Positions 1 through 7,690 of a stretch of 34,015 nt of DNA are shown in pieces. The notes below the pieces were generated by a model that was not told the DNA's origin, made no database searches, and saw only the letters and a program-made list of their open reading frames with translations. This DNA is from Trueperaceae bacterium (lineage in GTDB: Bacteria; Deinococcota; Deinococci; Deinococcales; Trueperaceae): the NCBI GenBank assembly GCA_019454765.1, contig JACFNR010000031.1, positions 1 to 34,015 on the forward strand, given 5' to 3'. Each line of letters opens with the position of its first letter. The first letter of the stretch is position 1. The translations under genes were made by a program, and so were the position numbers.

Positions 1-269
1 TGTCGTTCCACGATCTGCGGCACACGTTCGCTAGCATGATGATCGCCGCCGGTATGGACGCGCCGACGTTAGCGCGTGTACTAGGGCATTCCGACGCAGC
101 GTTCACCATGCGGACGTACGTGCATTTCTTCGAACGCGCGAAGCGGAAGCCGATGCCGCGGATAGCCGCCTTAGTGCCGAGCTTCACAGAGATAGGGGGT
201 CAAGATAGGGGGTCAAGCCCGGAACCTGACGCAAGCAAAGAAGAAGCCCGTTCAGAAACATCGTCCTGA
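1..269 (+). CDS. Tyrosine recombinase/phage-type integrase, C-terminal part (5' end outside window)
   Basis: The frame is open from the left edge (first full codon at base 3) to a TGA at 267-269. The visible residues hold the C-terminal catalytic signature of tyrosine recombinases: HDLRHTFAS (box II H-x-x-R), LGHSD (second His) and TYVHFF with the nucleophilic Tyr. These enzymes cut and rejoin att sites to integrate or excise mobile elements. The gene reads toward a tRNA-Thr gene whose 3' end lies 13 bp beyond the stop, and its last codons lie inside the tRNA operon's terminator hairpin. This is the usual arrangement of an element inserted at a tRNA 3' end, so the element body should lie to the left. 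The tail after the Tyr (about 45 residues, rich in R, S and E) contains a 13-bp tandem repeat. Family assignment is firm; whether it is an active integrase cannot be judged from a fragment. Confidence 0.85.
   Translation, partial: SFHDLRHTFASMMIAAGMDAPTLARVLGHSDAAFTMRTYVHFFERAKRKPMPRIAALVPSFTEIGGQDRGSSPEPDASKEEARSETSS
190..215. repeat. Tandem duplication of a 13-bp unit inside the integrase tail
   Basis: AGATAGGGGGTCA occurs twice head to tail (190-202, 203-215). It lies within the integrase reading frame, downstream of the catalytic Tyr. Thirteen is not a multiple of three, so each copy is read in a different frame. Confidence 0.8.
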
Positions 270-274
270 ACGGG
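247..274 (-). terminator. Rho-independent terminator of the tRNA operon
   Basis: The arms CCCGTTCAG (247-255) and CTGAACGGG (266-274) form a 9-bp stem with a 10-nt loop. On the minus strand the hairpin is followed by CTTCTTCTTTGC, a pyrimidine-rich tract. It starts 9 nt past the tRNA-Thr 3' end, so it most likely ends the Asp-Phe-Thr transcript. It also covers the end of the integrase gene on the other strand. Confidence 0.75.
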
Positions 275-282
275 GTTCTCGT

Positions 283-357
283 TGGAGCCAATGGTCGGAT
301 TTGAACCGACGACCTGCCGATTACGAATCGGCTGCTCTACCGCTGAGCTACATTGGC
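283..357 (-). tRNA. tRNA-Thr (anticodon CGT)
   Basis: A complete cloverleaf can be drawn on the minus strand. The acceptor arm GCCAATG pairs with CATTGGC, followed by T and an encoded CCA. The D-arm is GCTCAGCGGTAGAGC. The anticodon stem GCCGA/TCGGC encloses loop TTCGTAA with anticodon CGT, and the T-arm carries GGTTCAAATCC. It is the last gene of the tRNA operon and the probable integration site of the element on the left. Confidence 0.96.
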
Positions 358-431
358 GCGCGGCTGCGCGGCGTGCGCGGGCCGTAGACCGAGCGCCGCC
401 CGCCCATTGCCGGGATGGCGGCGCCCGCGCG

Positions 432-507
432 TGGTGGCCAGGGGCAGAATCGAACTGCCGACACTGCGATTTTCAGTCGCATGCTCTACCGACTGAGCTA
501 CCTGGCC
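432..507 (-). tRNA. tRNA-Phe (anticodon GAA)
   Basis: Minus-strand cloverleaf with acceptor GGCCAGG/CCTGGCC, discriminator A and encoded CCA. The D-arm is GCTCAGTCGGTAGAGC, the anticodon loop CTGAAAA sits in stem TGCGA/TCGCA, and the T-loop is GTTCGATTC. It is the middle gene of the Asp-Phe-Thr cluster. Confidence 0.96.
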
Positions 508-569
508 AGGGCCTCGGCCGTGGGGGCGCGACTCGGTCGGTCGTGCCCCCGTCATAGGCTCGAGGGTCT

Positions 570-645
570 TGGCGGAGCCGACGGGATTTGAACCCGCGAC
601 CTTCTGCGTGACAGGCAGATATGCTAACCGCTACACTACGGCTCC
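570..645 (-). tRNA. tRNA-Asp (anticodon GTC)
   Basis: Minus-strand cloverleaf with acceptor GGAGCCG/CGGCTCC, discriminator G and encoded CCA. The anticodon loop CTGTCAC sits in stem TCTGC/GCAGA and the T-loop is GTTCAAATC. It is the first gene of the cluster, about 80 nt downstream of the predicted transcription start. Confidence 0.96.
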
Positions 646-730
646 GCGCACCGCTCAGGTCCGGTCTCGCGCCGTCTTTGCACCACAGGGTGCCGTTCTG
701 GTCGGCGTTCCCGGCCCTAGAGCGAAGCGT

Positions 731-760
731 AGGATACCCGGCCGGCGCGCGGCGTGTCAA
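731..760 (-). promoter_or_regulatory. Sigma70-type promoter of the tRNA operon
   Basis: On the minus strand a consensus -35 TTGACA (755-760) is separated by 18 bp from -10 TATCCT (731-736). It faces the tRNA-Asp/Phe/Thr cluster. It is the best-matching two-box promoter in the window, as expected for stable RNA genes. Confidence 0.8.
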
Positions 761-776
761 CGCGAGACCGCCGGCC

Positions 777-1403
777 TCAGACCCCCTCGAGGTGCGCGTG
801 GTCGTTGACGCGCGCCACCACCGCCCGGCCCGCCACGAAGCGCAGTTCAGTGATGGACGTGTTGGCGATCATGACGCGCGGGGCCGTCGGCCAGCCGGCC
901 GGGTCGGTCTGACCGAACGCCAGGCGCAGGACGGCCTGGATGAAGCCGCCATGCGTGATGCAGGCCACGACCCCGTCGCCGCGCAGTCCGGCCAACCAGG
1001 CGCGGGCGCGCTCCAGCAGGTCGGGGTACGGCTCCGCTCCCGCGGGCCCCCCGCCCGCTCGCGCCGCGGTCAGCCCCCGCAGGCCCTCCAACTCGGCCGG
1101 GGTGAGCTCGCTGACGCGTCTACCCTCGAGGCTGCCTGCGGACTGCTCCCTCAGCCTCGGCTCCAGTTCGGGCTCGCGGCCCGGGAACGCCAGCCTGGCG
1201 GTCTCCACCGCCCGGCCGAGGTCCGACGAGAGCACGCGGTCGAACCTGGTCGTGGCGAGGCGCGCGCCGAGTCCGCGGGCCTGGCGCCGCCCCGACTCGC
1301 TCAGGGGGCTCTCGCTCTGGCCCTGGATCCGCCCCTCCAGGTTCCAGGTGGTCTCGCCGTGCCTGATGAGCCATAGCGTGCAGTCCGTCGCGGTGAGGTT
1401 CAC
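777..1403 (-). CDS. Histidine phosphatase superfamily protein (phosphoglycerate mutase-like)
   Basis: The N-terminus carries LIRHGETTWN, the RHG motif whose His is phosphorylated in this superfamily. The second catalytic His is in THGGFIQAV near residue 160. SDLGRAVETA is the conserved Arg-bearing segment between them. These cytosolic enzymes remove phosphate from small metabolites or act as cofactor-dependent mutases; the substrate cannot be told from sequence, though GpmB/CobC-like phosphatases of about 200 residues fit best. I chose the GTG at 1401-1403 (208 aa). Upstream codons give an Arg/Pro-rich extension with no homology, and a TAGGCT -10 box ends 7 nt before this GTG. The gene stands alone, divergent from the solute-binding protein gene at 1579. 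Confidence 0.85.
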   Translation of the reverse strand: MNLTATDCTLWLIRHGETTWNLEGRIQGQSESPLSESGRRQARGLGARLATTRFDRVLSSDLGRAVETARLAFPGREPELEPRLREQSAGSLEGRRVSELTPAELEGLRGLTAARAGGGPAGAEPYPDLLERARAWLAGLRGDGVVACITHGGFIQAVLRLAFGQTDPAGWPTAPRVMIANTSITELRFVAGRAVVARVNDHAHLEGV

Positions 1404-1410
1404 GTGGTGC

Positions 1411-1416
1411 AGCCTA
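1411..1416 (-). promoter_or_regulatory. -10 box (TAGGCT) for a leaderless transcript
   Basis: TAGGCT on the minus strand ends 7 nt before the GTG of the histidine phosphatase gene, leaving no room for a ribosome binding site. This matches the TANNNT leaderless pattern seen at several other genes here. Confidence 0.5.
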
Positions 1417-1457
1417 TCGCGCCGCGGGGGGCGGGTCGGCCGGCCTCCCTTCCGTGA

Positions 1458-1463
1458 TAGACT
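1458..1463 (+). promoter_or_regulatory. Possible -10 box (TAGACT) for the solute-binding protein gene
   Basis: TAGACT lies about 115 bp before the ATG at 1579 on the plus strand. No convincing -35 was seen 16-18 bp upstream, so this is tentative. It implies a leader of about 110 nt. Confidence 0.3.
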
Positions 1464-1578
1464 CTGTCCACGAGCGCAGTTCGCGGGGTGCATGGCACCG
1501 TCTCCTCGTCGCCCGGGCGGTCCGGGCGGGGCCAGGGGTCACCGTGAGCCGCGACTCGCAACCACCACCGGAGGATAG

Positions 1579-3147
1579 ATGAGAAGAGTAGTACTGTTGG
1601 CCGCGCTCCTGCTTGTTCCCTGCCTTGCGGGCGCCCAGACCCTGATCTACGGCGCGTCGGGCTACCCGACGTCGCTGGACGCCGTCGACACCACCGACGG
1701 CAACTCGCTGGTGGTCAGCTCGCAGATCGGCGAGCGACTCATCGACTTCGCGCCCGGCTCGACCGACCTGGTGCCGGCCCTCGCGACCGCCTGGAGCTCT
1801 AACGCCGACGCCACGGAGTGGACGTTCGAGCTGCGCCAGGGCGTGAAGTTCCACGACGGCACGCCCTTCGACGCCGAGGCCGTCAAGTTCAACATCGACC
1901 GCCTGAACGTGGCCGACAACCCTTACGGGAACCGGGCCGAGGGCAAGACCTTCGTCATGTGGGACGACACCTTCGGCGGCACCATCGCGGGCGGCGGCAA
2001 CCTGATAGCCGACGTCGAGGTGGTCGACCAGTACACCGTGCGCATGACGCTCACCCGGCCGGCGCCGTTCCTGCCCGCCCTGTGGGCCGCCGTCTACTTC
2101 CAGTTCGGTAGCCCCACCGCCATCAAGGCGGCGGGCGTCAACTACGGCACGCCCAACGCGGGCGCCGTCGGCACCGGCCCCTTCAAGTTCGTCGAGTGGA
2201 TCGAGGGCGAGCGGGTGGTGCTCGAGCGCAACGACGATTACTGGGGTGGCCCGGCCGGCGTGGAGGGCATCGTCTTCCGCGGCATCCAGGAGCCCACGGC
2301 GCGCCTCGCCGAGTTGCAGGCGGGCACCATCGACGTGGCCGTCCTCCTCACCTCCGACGACTACGCCACGGTGAAGGCCGACCCCAACCTGACCGTGCAG
2401 GTCGCCGACTCCGAGCTGAACATCGGTTACGTTGCCATCCACCTCGACCACGCTCCGCTCGACAACGTGCTCGTGCGCCGCGCCATCATGCACGCGGTCG
2501 ACCGCGACGCCATCGTCGACGCCTTCTACGAGGGCCTGGGCGTCACGGCGTCCGACCTCCTCCCGCCCGTCATGTTCGGTCACGGCGAGCCGTGGCCGTA
2601 CGAGTACAACCCGGAGAAGGCCAAGGAGCTCCTGGCCGAGGCGGGCTTCCCGAACGGCTTCGACGTCGAGTTCTGGTACATGCCGGTCAGCCGGCCGTAC
2701 TTCCCCGCCCCGCAGCCTATCGCCGAGACGATCGCCACCTACCTCGCCGACGTCGGCATCAACGCGCAACTGAAGACGGAGGACTGGACGACCTACGGCG
2801 CCGATTACCGCGCCGGCAAGTTCGCCATGTACATGATCGGCTGGAACGCCGACTACGCGGATCCAGACAACTTCCTCATGACGTTCTTCGGCCCGTCCGC
2901 CGTCGGGCGCAGCGGTTGGGACAACCCCGAGCTGCACGCCCTCCTGCTGGAGGCGCGCCAGATCGGCGACCCGGCCAAGCGCGCTCAGCTGTACGCGCAG
3001 GCGAACGACATCATCGCCGACCAGGCCATGGCCATGCCGGTGGCGCACAACCGCTCGCTGAGCGCCACGCGCGCCAACATCCACGGCTGGGTGTCGAGCC
3101 CGCTCGGCTTCAGCTCGGTGCCGCTCCACCCCATCACCAAGGAGTGA
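1579..3147 (+). CDS. ABC transporter solute-binding protein, family 5 (peptide/nickel/opine type)
   Basis: This 522-residue protein starts with a clear signal peptide (MRR, then a Leu/Ala-rich core, ending near AGAQ), so it is exported. The mature part has family 5 (DppA/OppA-like) landmarks: WTFELRQGVKFHDGTPFDAEAVKF near residue 85, GTGPFKFVEW and ERNDDYWGG near 200-220, and VRRAIMHAVDRDAIV near 305. Such proteins capture peptides or other small solutes outside the membrane and pass them to an ABC permease. The ATG follows a good ribosome site (CCGGAGGATAG). No permease or ATPase gene is next to it; it is monocistronic, between the divergent phosphatase and a strong terminator. It is about 30% of the way toward being a paralogue pair with the binding protein at 26393 in motif order, but their substrates may differ. 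The ligand is unknown. Confidence 0.9.
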   Translation: MRRVVLLAALLLVPCLAGAQTLIYGASGYPTSLDAVDTTDGNSLVVSSQIGERLIDFAPGSTDLVPALATAWSSNADATEWTFELRQGVKFHDGTPFDAEAVKFNIDRLNVADNPYGNRAEGKTFVMWDDTFGGTIAGGGNLIADVEVVDQYTVRMTLTRPAPFLPALWAAVYFQFGSPTAIKAAGVNYGTPNAGAVGTGPFKFVEWIEGERVVLERNDDYWGGPAGVEGIVFRGIQEPTARLAELQAGTIDVAVLLTSDDYATVKADPNLTVQVADSELNIGYVAIHLDHAPLDNVLVRRAIMHAVDRDAIVDAFYEGLGVTASDLLPPVMFGHGEPWPYEYNPEKAKELLAEAGFPNGFDVEFWYMPVSRPYFPAPQPIAETIATYLADVGINAQLKTEDWTTYGADYRAGKFAMYMIGWNADYADPDNFLMTFFGPSAVGRSGWDNPELHALLLEARQIGDPAKRAQLYAQANDIIADQAMAMPVAHNRSLSATRANIHGWVSSPLGFSSVPLHPITKE

Positions 3148-3168
3148 CGCCCGGCGCGTGACGCCGAT

Positions 3169-3200
3169 AGGGGGAGCGCCCGAGACCGGGCGCTCCCCCT
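3169..3200. terminator. Strong bidirectional terminator between convergent genes
   Basis: The arms 3169-3181 (AGGGGGAGCGCCC) and 3188-3200 (GGGCGCTCCCCCT) form a perfect 13-bp stem with a 6-nt loop. On the plus strand it is followed by TCCCTTACCCC. It lies between the solute-binding protein gene and the end of dxs. Confidence 0.8.
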
Positions 3201-3239
3201 TCCCTTACCCCGTGTGTGACCCGGGCGCGCGCCTGGGGC

Positions 3240-5144
3240 TCAGGCGATGTTGCGCGAAGCCGCCCCGGCGCCGACGCCTCCGATGAGTTCGCCGATGGCG
3301 CGCCTTATGGCCTTGGGGCCGTAGCCGAGCTCCTCGTGCTGCTTGGCCGGGTCGCCGTGCGGCACGATCACGTCGTGGATGCCGAGGCGCACGACGGGCA
3401 GGGCGCTGCCGAGATCGGAGAGGGCCTCCAAGACGGCGCTGCCGAGCCCACCCACCACCGTGTGGTCCTCCACCGTCACGAGGGCCTTGGCCGTGGTCGC
3501 TAGCCGCGCCAACAGCTTGGAGTCGAGGGGCTTCACGAAGCGGGCGTTGACGACCCCGACGCGCGGGTCGCCGGCGGCGGCCTCCAGGGCGTAGCCGACG
3601 GTGGGGCCCAGCCCCAGCACGTGGACCTCGCTGCCCTCCTTGACGACCTCCCAGGTGCCCCACTCGACCTCCGGCCACTCGGCCACGGGGAGGTCCGGGG
3701 CGGGCCTAACGGCGCCGCGCGGCCACCTGATGACCTTGGGGCCGCCCAAGCGCAACGCCGCCTTGAGCATGCCGCGCATCTCGAGGGCGTCGCGCGGCAT
3801 GGCGACGCTCACGTTGGGCACGCTTCTAAGGTAGGCGATGTCGTAGACGCCCTGGTGGGTGGCGCCGTCGCCGCCCACCAGGCCGGCCCGGTCGACGGCG
3901 AACAGCACGTCGAGGCCCTCGAGCGCCACGTCGTGGACGACCTGGTCGAAGCCGCGCTGCAGGAAGGTCGAGTAGATGGCCACGACGGGCTTCTCGCCTC
4001 GCAGCGCGAGGCCGGCGCCGACAGTGACGGCCACGTCCTCGGCTATCCCCACGTCGAGGAAGCGGTCCGGGTGGACCTTGCTGTACTCGACGAGGCCGCT
4101 CCCCTCCCGCATGGCCGGCGTGATGACCCACACGCGGTCGTCGGCGCTGGCCAGCGCCGTGACGGCGTCGCCGAAGGCGCGCGCCCAGGTGCCGCCGCCC
4201 GCCTTGGCCACCGGGTGGTCGGGGTCGAAGGCCGAGGCGCCGTGCCAGGTGATGGGGTCGCTCTCCGCCACCTTGTAGCCCTTGCCCTTGCGCGTGACGA
4301 TGTGCAGCATGGTGGGCCCGTCGAGCTCCCTTATCTTGGCGAGGTAGTAGAGGAGCTGCGGGATGTCGTGACCGTCGATGGGGCCGACGTAGCGCAGGCC
4401 CATGGCGTGGAACGGGTTGTTGCTGGCCGGGTCGAAGAAGCGCCTGGCCGCCTTCTTCGCGCGGCTGCCAAGCTCCGCCAGCGGCTCGGAGAAGCGCACG
4501 AGGCGGGCCTTGGCGCGGTCCTCCGCCCGTTGGAACCAGGGTTGGACCTGGAGGGTGCGCATGTAGTGGTTGATGCCGCCCACGTTCTCGCTGATCGACA
4601 TCTCGTTGTCGTTGAGCACGATGAGCATGCGCGGCTTGAGGTGCCCGATCTGGTTGAGGGCCGCCAGCGCCATGCCGCCCGTGAGGGCGCCGTCGCCGAT
4701 CACGGCCGCCACCTCGTGGTCTGCGCGGCGCGCGTCGCGCGCCAACGCCATGCCGAGCGCCGCCGCCAGGCTGGTGGACGCGTGGCCGACGGTGAGGGCG
4801 TCGTGCTCCGACTCACTGGTGGAGGTGAAGCCCGCGAGCCCCCCTGGCTGCCGGATGGAGCCGATGCGGTCCTTGCGGCCCGTGAGGATCTTGTGCCCGT
4901 AGGTCTGGTGGCCGACGTCCCACACGATGCGGTCGCGACGGGTGTCGTAGAGGTAGTGGAGCGCCACCGTCAGCTCGACGGCCCCCAGGCTGGAGGCGAG
5001 GTGCCCCCCGGCCAGCGAGCAGACGCGGATGATCTCGCTGCGGAGCTCCTCGGCGAGTTCCGGCAGCTCCCCCGGCTTGAGGCGCTTGAGGTCGGCGGGT
5101 TGGTCGATGCCGGCCAGCAGTCCCCGGGGTCCCTCGCCGTTCAC
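3240..5144 (-). CDS. dxs: 1-deoxy-D-xylulose-5-phosphate synthase
   Basis: Dxs condenses pyruvate and glyceraldehyde 3-phosphate to DXP using thiamine diphosphate and Mg2+. This is the first step of the MEP isoprenoid pathway and also feeds thiamine and pyridoxal synthesis. The protein is 634 aa, normal for the family. Visible landmarks are AGGHLASSLGAVELTVALHY (catalytic-region His48), WDVGHQTYGHK, the ThDP/metal motif GDGALTGGMALAALN (residues 150-164), LNDNEMSISENVGG, and the transketolase C-terminal half with VGIAEDVAVTVGAGLA and DRAGLVGGDGATHQGVYDI. The start is GTG at 5142-5144, overlapping the TGA of the lipoprotein gene by four bases (GTGA), so translation is probably coupled. The end faces the bidirectional terminator at 3169-3200. 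Confidence 0.97.
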   Translation of the reverse strand: MNGEGPRGLLAGIDQPADLKRLKPGELPELAEELRSEIIRVCSLAGGHLASSLGAVELTVALHYLYDTRRDRIVWDVGHQTYGHKILTGRKDRIGSIRQPGGLAGFTSTSESEHDALTVGHASTSLAAALGMALARDARRADHEVAAVIGDGALTGGMALAALNQIGHLKPRMLIVLNDNEMSISENVGGINHYMRTLQVQPWFQRAEDRAKARLVRFSEPLAELGSRAKKAARRFFDPASNNPFHAMGLRYVGPIDGHDIPQLLYYLAKIRELDGPTMLHIVTRKGKGYKVAESDPITWHGASAFDPDHPVAKAGGGTWARAFGDAVTALASADDRVWVITPAMREGSGLVEYSKVHPDRFLDVGIAEDVAVTVGAGLALRGEKPVVAIYSTFLQRGFDQVVHDVALEGLDVLFAVDRAGLVGGDGATHQGVYDIAYLRSVPNVSVAMPRDALEMRGMLKAALRLGGPKVIRWPRGAVRPAPDLPVAEWPEVEWGTWEVVKEGSEVHVLGLGPTVGYALEAAAGDPRVGVVNARFVKPLDSKLLARLATTAKALVTVEDHTVVGGLGSAVLEALSDLGSALPVVRLGIHDVIVPHGDPAKQHEELGYGPKAIRRAIGELIGGVGAGAASRNIA

Positions 5145-5839
5145 GGCGCCTTCGCCTCCGGCAGGGTCACGTTCGTGCCGACGAGCACCTGGCCGCTGCG
5201 CAGCCGCACCTCGCCCAGGTGGGGCGCGAACCAGGTGGTCTGCGTGAGCTCCTCCGCGACGTTGCCGCTATCGTCCATCGTGCGGCTCGTGAAGTCGATC
5301 ACGTAGACGTCGATGACGCCCGCCGGCACGGTGACCTGGCGCTTGTCGACCACGATGTAGGTGTAGTCGACCTTCATGTCGAGTTGCTGCTTGCCGTCCT
5401 GCGCGCTGATGTGCACGTTGGTGGTGCCCGTCCATAGGGCGCCGACCCGCAGCTCGCCCTGCGCGGGGTACTCGTGGAGGGGCGGGTCGAAGTCGTAACT
5501 GGTGCCGAGGCGTTCCTGCCGCTTGAGCCACACGCCGTCGCTTCGCACCTGACGGTAGCTCGTCTCGTCGAGGCCGCGCCCGCGCGCGTGCCACGCCGTC
5601 CAGACCTCGCCGCCCACGACGGTGGGGCCTAGGACCTGCACGCGCGTGGTCGGGTCGGTCAGGCGCGCCCCGTCCGGGAGGTACTCCCAGGTCGCGCCCG
5701 TCTGGTTGGGGTAGAAGGTGACCGCTTCGGTGAGCTGCTCGACGCCCACGCGCTTGCCGTCGTCGCTGGCGGGCGCGCAGGCGGCGAGCGCCACGATGAG
5801 CATGAGGAGCGTGGCGCCGAGCCGGGGAGTGGTGCGCAT
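5141..5839 (-). CDS. Putative lipoprotein of unknown function
   Basis: The 232-residue protein begins MRTTPRLGATLLMLIVALAA and then Cys, a type II signal peptide with lipobox LAAC, so it should be a lipid-anchored surface protein. After a short linker (APASDDGKR) there is a single soluble domain rich in beta-type segments (TWEYLPDG, GTSYDFDPPLHEYP, YTYIVVDKRQVTVPAG, TTWFAPHLGEVRL). The WFAPHLGEVR segment resembles the end of secreted beta-sandwich proteins in this phylum, but I do not recognise a named family. I chose the ATG at 5837-5839 because the longer reading frame is Arg/Ser-rich shadow of purD. A TACACT -10 box sits 6 nt before it. The stop overlaps the GTG of dxs, linking the two genes in one unit; a functional link to isoprenoid synthesis is not shown. 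Confidence 0.75.
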   Translation of the reverse strand: MRTTPRLGATLLMLIVALAACAPASDDGKRVGVEQLTEAVTFYPNQTGATWEYLPDGARLTDPTTRVQVLGPTVVGGEVWTAWHARGRGLDETSYRQVRSDGVWLKRQERLGTSYDFDPPLHEYPAQGELRVGALWTGTTNVHISAQDGKQQLDMKVDYTYIVVDKRQVTVPAGVIDVYVIDFTSRTMDDSGNVAEELTQTTWFAPHLGEVRLRSGQVLVGTNVTLPEAKAP

Positions 5840-5845
5840 GCGGCG

Positions 5846-5851
5846 AGTGTA
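5846..5851 (-). promoter_or_regulatory. -10 box (TACACT) in the purD-lipoprotein gap
   Basis: TACACT on the minus strand ends 6 nt before the lipoprotein ATG and lies within the 19-bp gap after the purD stop. It would start a leaderless lipoprotein-dxs transcript separate from the upstream pur cluster. Confidence 0.5.
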
Positions 5852-5858
5852 CCGCGCC

Positions 5859-7070
5859 TCACGCGCCGACGTCGGTCCGGTACTGCGCTCCCGGGAAGTG
5901 CACCTCGGCCACGACCCCGTAGGCGAGGCGCCGCGCCGCGGCGACGCTCTCCGCCACCGCCACGACGCTGAGGACGCGCCCACCGGTGGTGAGGTACTCG
6001 CCGGGGGCGCCGCCGGGCACCATGCCTCCCGCGAAGAGGCTCACTCCGGCGGGGAGGGTGGTGGGCGGCCGCACCGGCACGCCCCGCCGCGGCGCCTCGG
6101 GGTAGCCGGGCGCGGCCATGACCACGCAGACGCTGGCGCCGCCGTGCCAGGCGACGTCCGCGCCCGCCAGGCGCCCCTCGGCCACGGCCAGGAGGAGCTC
6201 CGGCGCGTTGCCGGCGAGGAGGGGGAGCACGGCCTGCGCCTCGGGGTCGCCGAAGCGCACGTTGTACTCGAGCACCTTGGGCCCCTCGGGCGTGAGCATG
6301 AGGCCCAGGTACAGGACGCCGCGGTAGAGCATCCCCTCCGCCGCGATGCCGGCGAGGGTGGGCGCCACGATGGTGCGTTCGATGACGTCGCGCAACCCCG
6401 GGTCGGCGAGGGCCACGGGCGCCACGGCGCCCATGCCGCCCGTCATGGCGCCCCGGTCGCCGTCCTCCAGCCGCTTGTGGTCGCGGGCGAGGGGCAGGGC
6501 GACGTGGACGCCGTCCGACACCAGGAGCATGACGGTGAGCTCGGGGCCGGTGAGGCGCTCCTCGATGACCACCTCGGCGCCGTCCCGCCCGCCCTCGAAC
6601 ACGGCGCGCACGGCCGCCTCGGCCTCCTCGCGGCTCAGGGCGACGGTCACGCCCTTGCCCGCCGCCAGCCCGGAGTCCTTGACGACGACGGGAACGGGCG
6701 CCCTGGCCAGGTGGTCGAGCGCCGCCGCCTCGTCGTCGAACGCGGCGAACGCCGCCGTTGGCACGCCGTGGCGCCGCATGAACGCCTTGGCGTAGGCCTT
6801 CGAGCCCTCGAGCCGCGCCGCCAGGCGCGACGGGCCGAACACCGCCACCCCGTGCGCCCGCAGCTCATCCGCCAGGCCGGCCACGAGGGGCGCCTCCGGC
6901 CCGATCACGACCAGTCGCGGCGCCTGCGCCAGCACGGCGCGCGCCAGTGCCGCCACGCTCCCGCCCGGCGCGAGCGTGGGCGCGTGCGTCACCTCGGCGC
7001 CGCCGGCGCGTAGCGCCCAGGCCAGCGCCTGCTCGCGACCGCCCTCGCCGACCACGACGACCTTCGTCAC
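5859..7070 (-). CDS. purD: Phosphoribosylamine-glycine ligase (GAR synthetase)
   Basis: PurD joins glycine to 5-phosphoribosylamine using ATP, the second step of purine synthesis. The 403-residue protein has the expected order: N-terminal nucleotide-fold segment VVVVGEGGREQALAWAL, ATP-grasp domain with GSKAYAKAFMRRHGVPTA, VVVKDSGLAAGKGVTVA and EVVIEERLTGPELTVM, then ARDHKRLEDGDRGAMTGGMG and EYNVRFGDPEAQAVLP, and the C-terminal domain with GGRVLSVVAVAES. The start is GTG at 7068-7070, overlapping the purN stop as GTGA. It follows purN directly, which puts steps 2 and 3 of the pathway next to each other. The reading frame extends far upstream without a stop, but that part is shadow of purN. Confidence 0.96.
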   Translation of the reverse strand: MTKVVVVGEGGREQALAWALRAGGAEVTHAPTLAPGGSVAALARAVLAQAPRLVVIGPEAPLVAGLADELRAHGVAVFGPSRLAARLEGSKAYAKAFMRRHGVPTAAFAAFDDEAAALDHLARAPVPVVVKDSGLAAGKGVTVALSREEAEAAVRAVFEGGRDGAEVVIEERLTGPELTVMLLVSDGVHVALPLARDHKRLEDGDRGAMTGGMGAVAPVALADPGLRDVIERTIVAPTLAGIAAEGMLYRGVLYLGLMLTPEGPKVLEYNVRFGDPEAQAVLPLLAGNAPELLLAVAEGRLAGADVAWHGGASVCVVMAAPGYPEAPRRGVPVRPPTTLPAGVSLFAGGMVPGGAPGEYLTTGGRVLSVVAVAESVAAARRLAYGVVAEVHFPGAQYRTDVGA

Positions 7071-7690
7071 GCCCGCCCTCCGTCCCACTCGCCGCGCAGC
7101 ACGAGCCGCACGGCCTCCGGGTAGGCGACGTGCTCGGCCGCCAGCACCCGCGCCGCCAGGCTCGCGGCGTCGTCGCCCTCGACCACCTTCACGCGGCGCT
7201 GCAGGACGACGGGGCCGGTGTCGACCCCCTCGTCCACCATGTGGACCGTGCAGCCCGTCTCCGCCACGCCCGCCCGCAGCGCCTGGCCGTGCGCGTCGAG
7301 GCCGGGGAAGGCCGGCAGGAGGCTCGGGTGGACGTTGAGTAGCCGCCCGGTCCAGGCGGCGGTGAAGGCCGGCGACAGCAGGCGCATGAACCCGGCGAGG
7401 CACACGAGGTCGACCTCGGCCTCGCGCAGGAGCTCGCCGAGCGCGGCCTCGAAGGTGGCCCGGTCGGGCCACGCCACGTGATGCGCGGCCACGCCGGCGG
7501 CGCGGGCGCGCTCGAGCGCCTGGGCGCCGGCCTTGTTGCTCACCACGAGCACCACGCTCGCCAGCTCGTGTCCGGGCGGGAAGGCGGTCAGCAGCGCCTG
7601 GAGGTTGGAGCCGCGCCCCGACGCGAGGACCGCCAGGCGGGCGGGGCGACCGAGCGGGAAGCGCCCGGCGGTTGGCGCGGCGGTCGTCAC
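7067..7690 (-). CDS. purN: Phosphoribosylglycinamide formyltransferase (GART)
   Basis: PurN transfers a formyl group from 10-formyltetrahydrofolate to GAR, the third step of purine synthesis. The 207-residue length is typical. Landmarks are LAVLASGRGSNLQALL (phosphate-binding loop), VSNKAGAQALERA, VCLAGFMRLLSPAF, the catalytic stretch NVHPSLLPAFPGLDAHGQAL (Asn and His of the active site) and HMVDEGVDTGPV with the catalytic Asp. The start is GTG at 7688-7690, overlapping the stop of the metallo-hydrolase gene as GTGA; an Arg-rich upstream extension is shadow. The neighbour purD supports the assignment. Confidence 0.95.
   Translation of the reverse strand: MTTAAPTAGRFPLGRPARLAVLASGRGSNLQALLTAFPPGHELASVVLVVSNKAGAQALERARAAGVAAHHVAWPDRATFEAALGELLREAEVDLVCLAGFMRLLSPAFTAAWTGRLLNVHPSLLPAFPGLDAHGQALRAGVAETGCTVHMVDEGVDTGPVVLQRRVKVVEGDDAASLAARVLAAEHVAYPEAVRLVLRGEWDGGRA

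Noticed and set aside
282-557. Short plus-strand frames starting with VGFEPTT-like sequence near 282 and a similar one near 569 (TGFEPATFC)
   Set aside because: These are translations of the antisense strands of the tRNA-Thr and tRNA-Asp genes, a common false annotation.
1414-3129. 571-codon minus-strand frame opposite the solute-binding protein gene
   Set aside because: It is a GC-driven antisense shadow, rich in Val, Arg, Gly and Asp, with no motif; the plus-strand gene has a signal peptide and family landmarks.
3621-5306. 561-codon plus-strand frame opposite dxs
   Set aside because: It is an antisense shadow of a clear dxs, with the same biased composition and no ribosome site.
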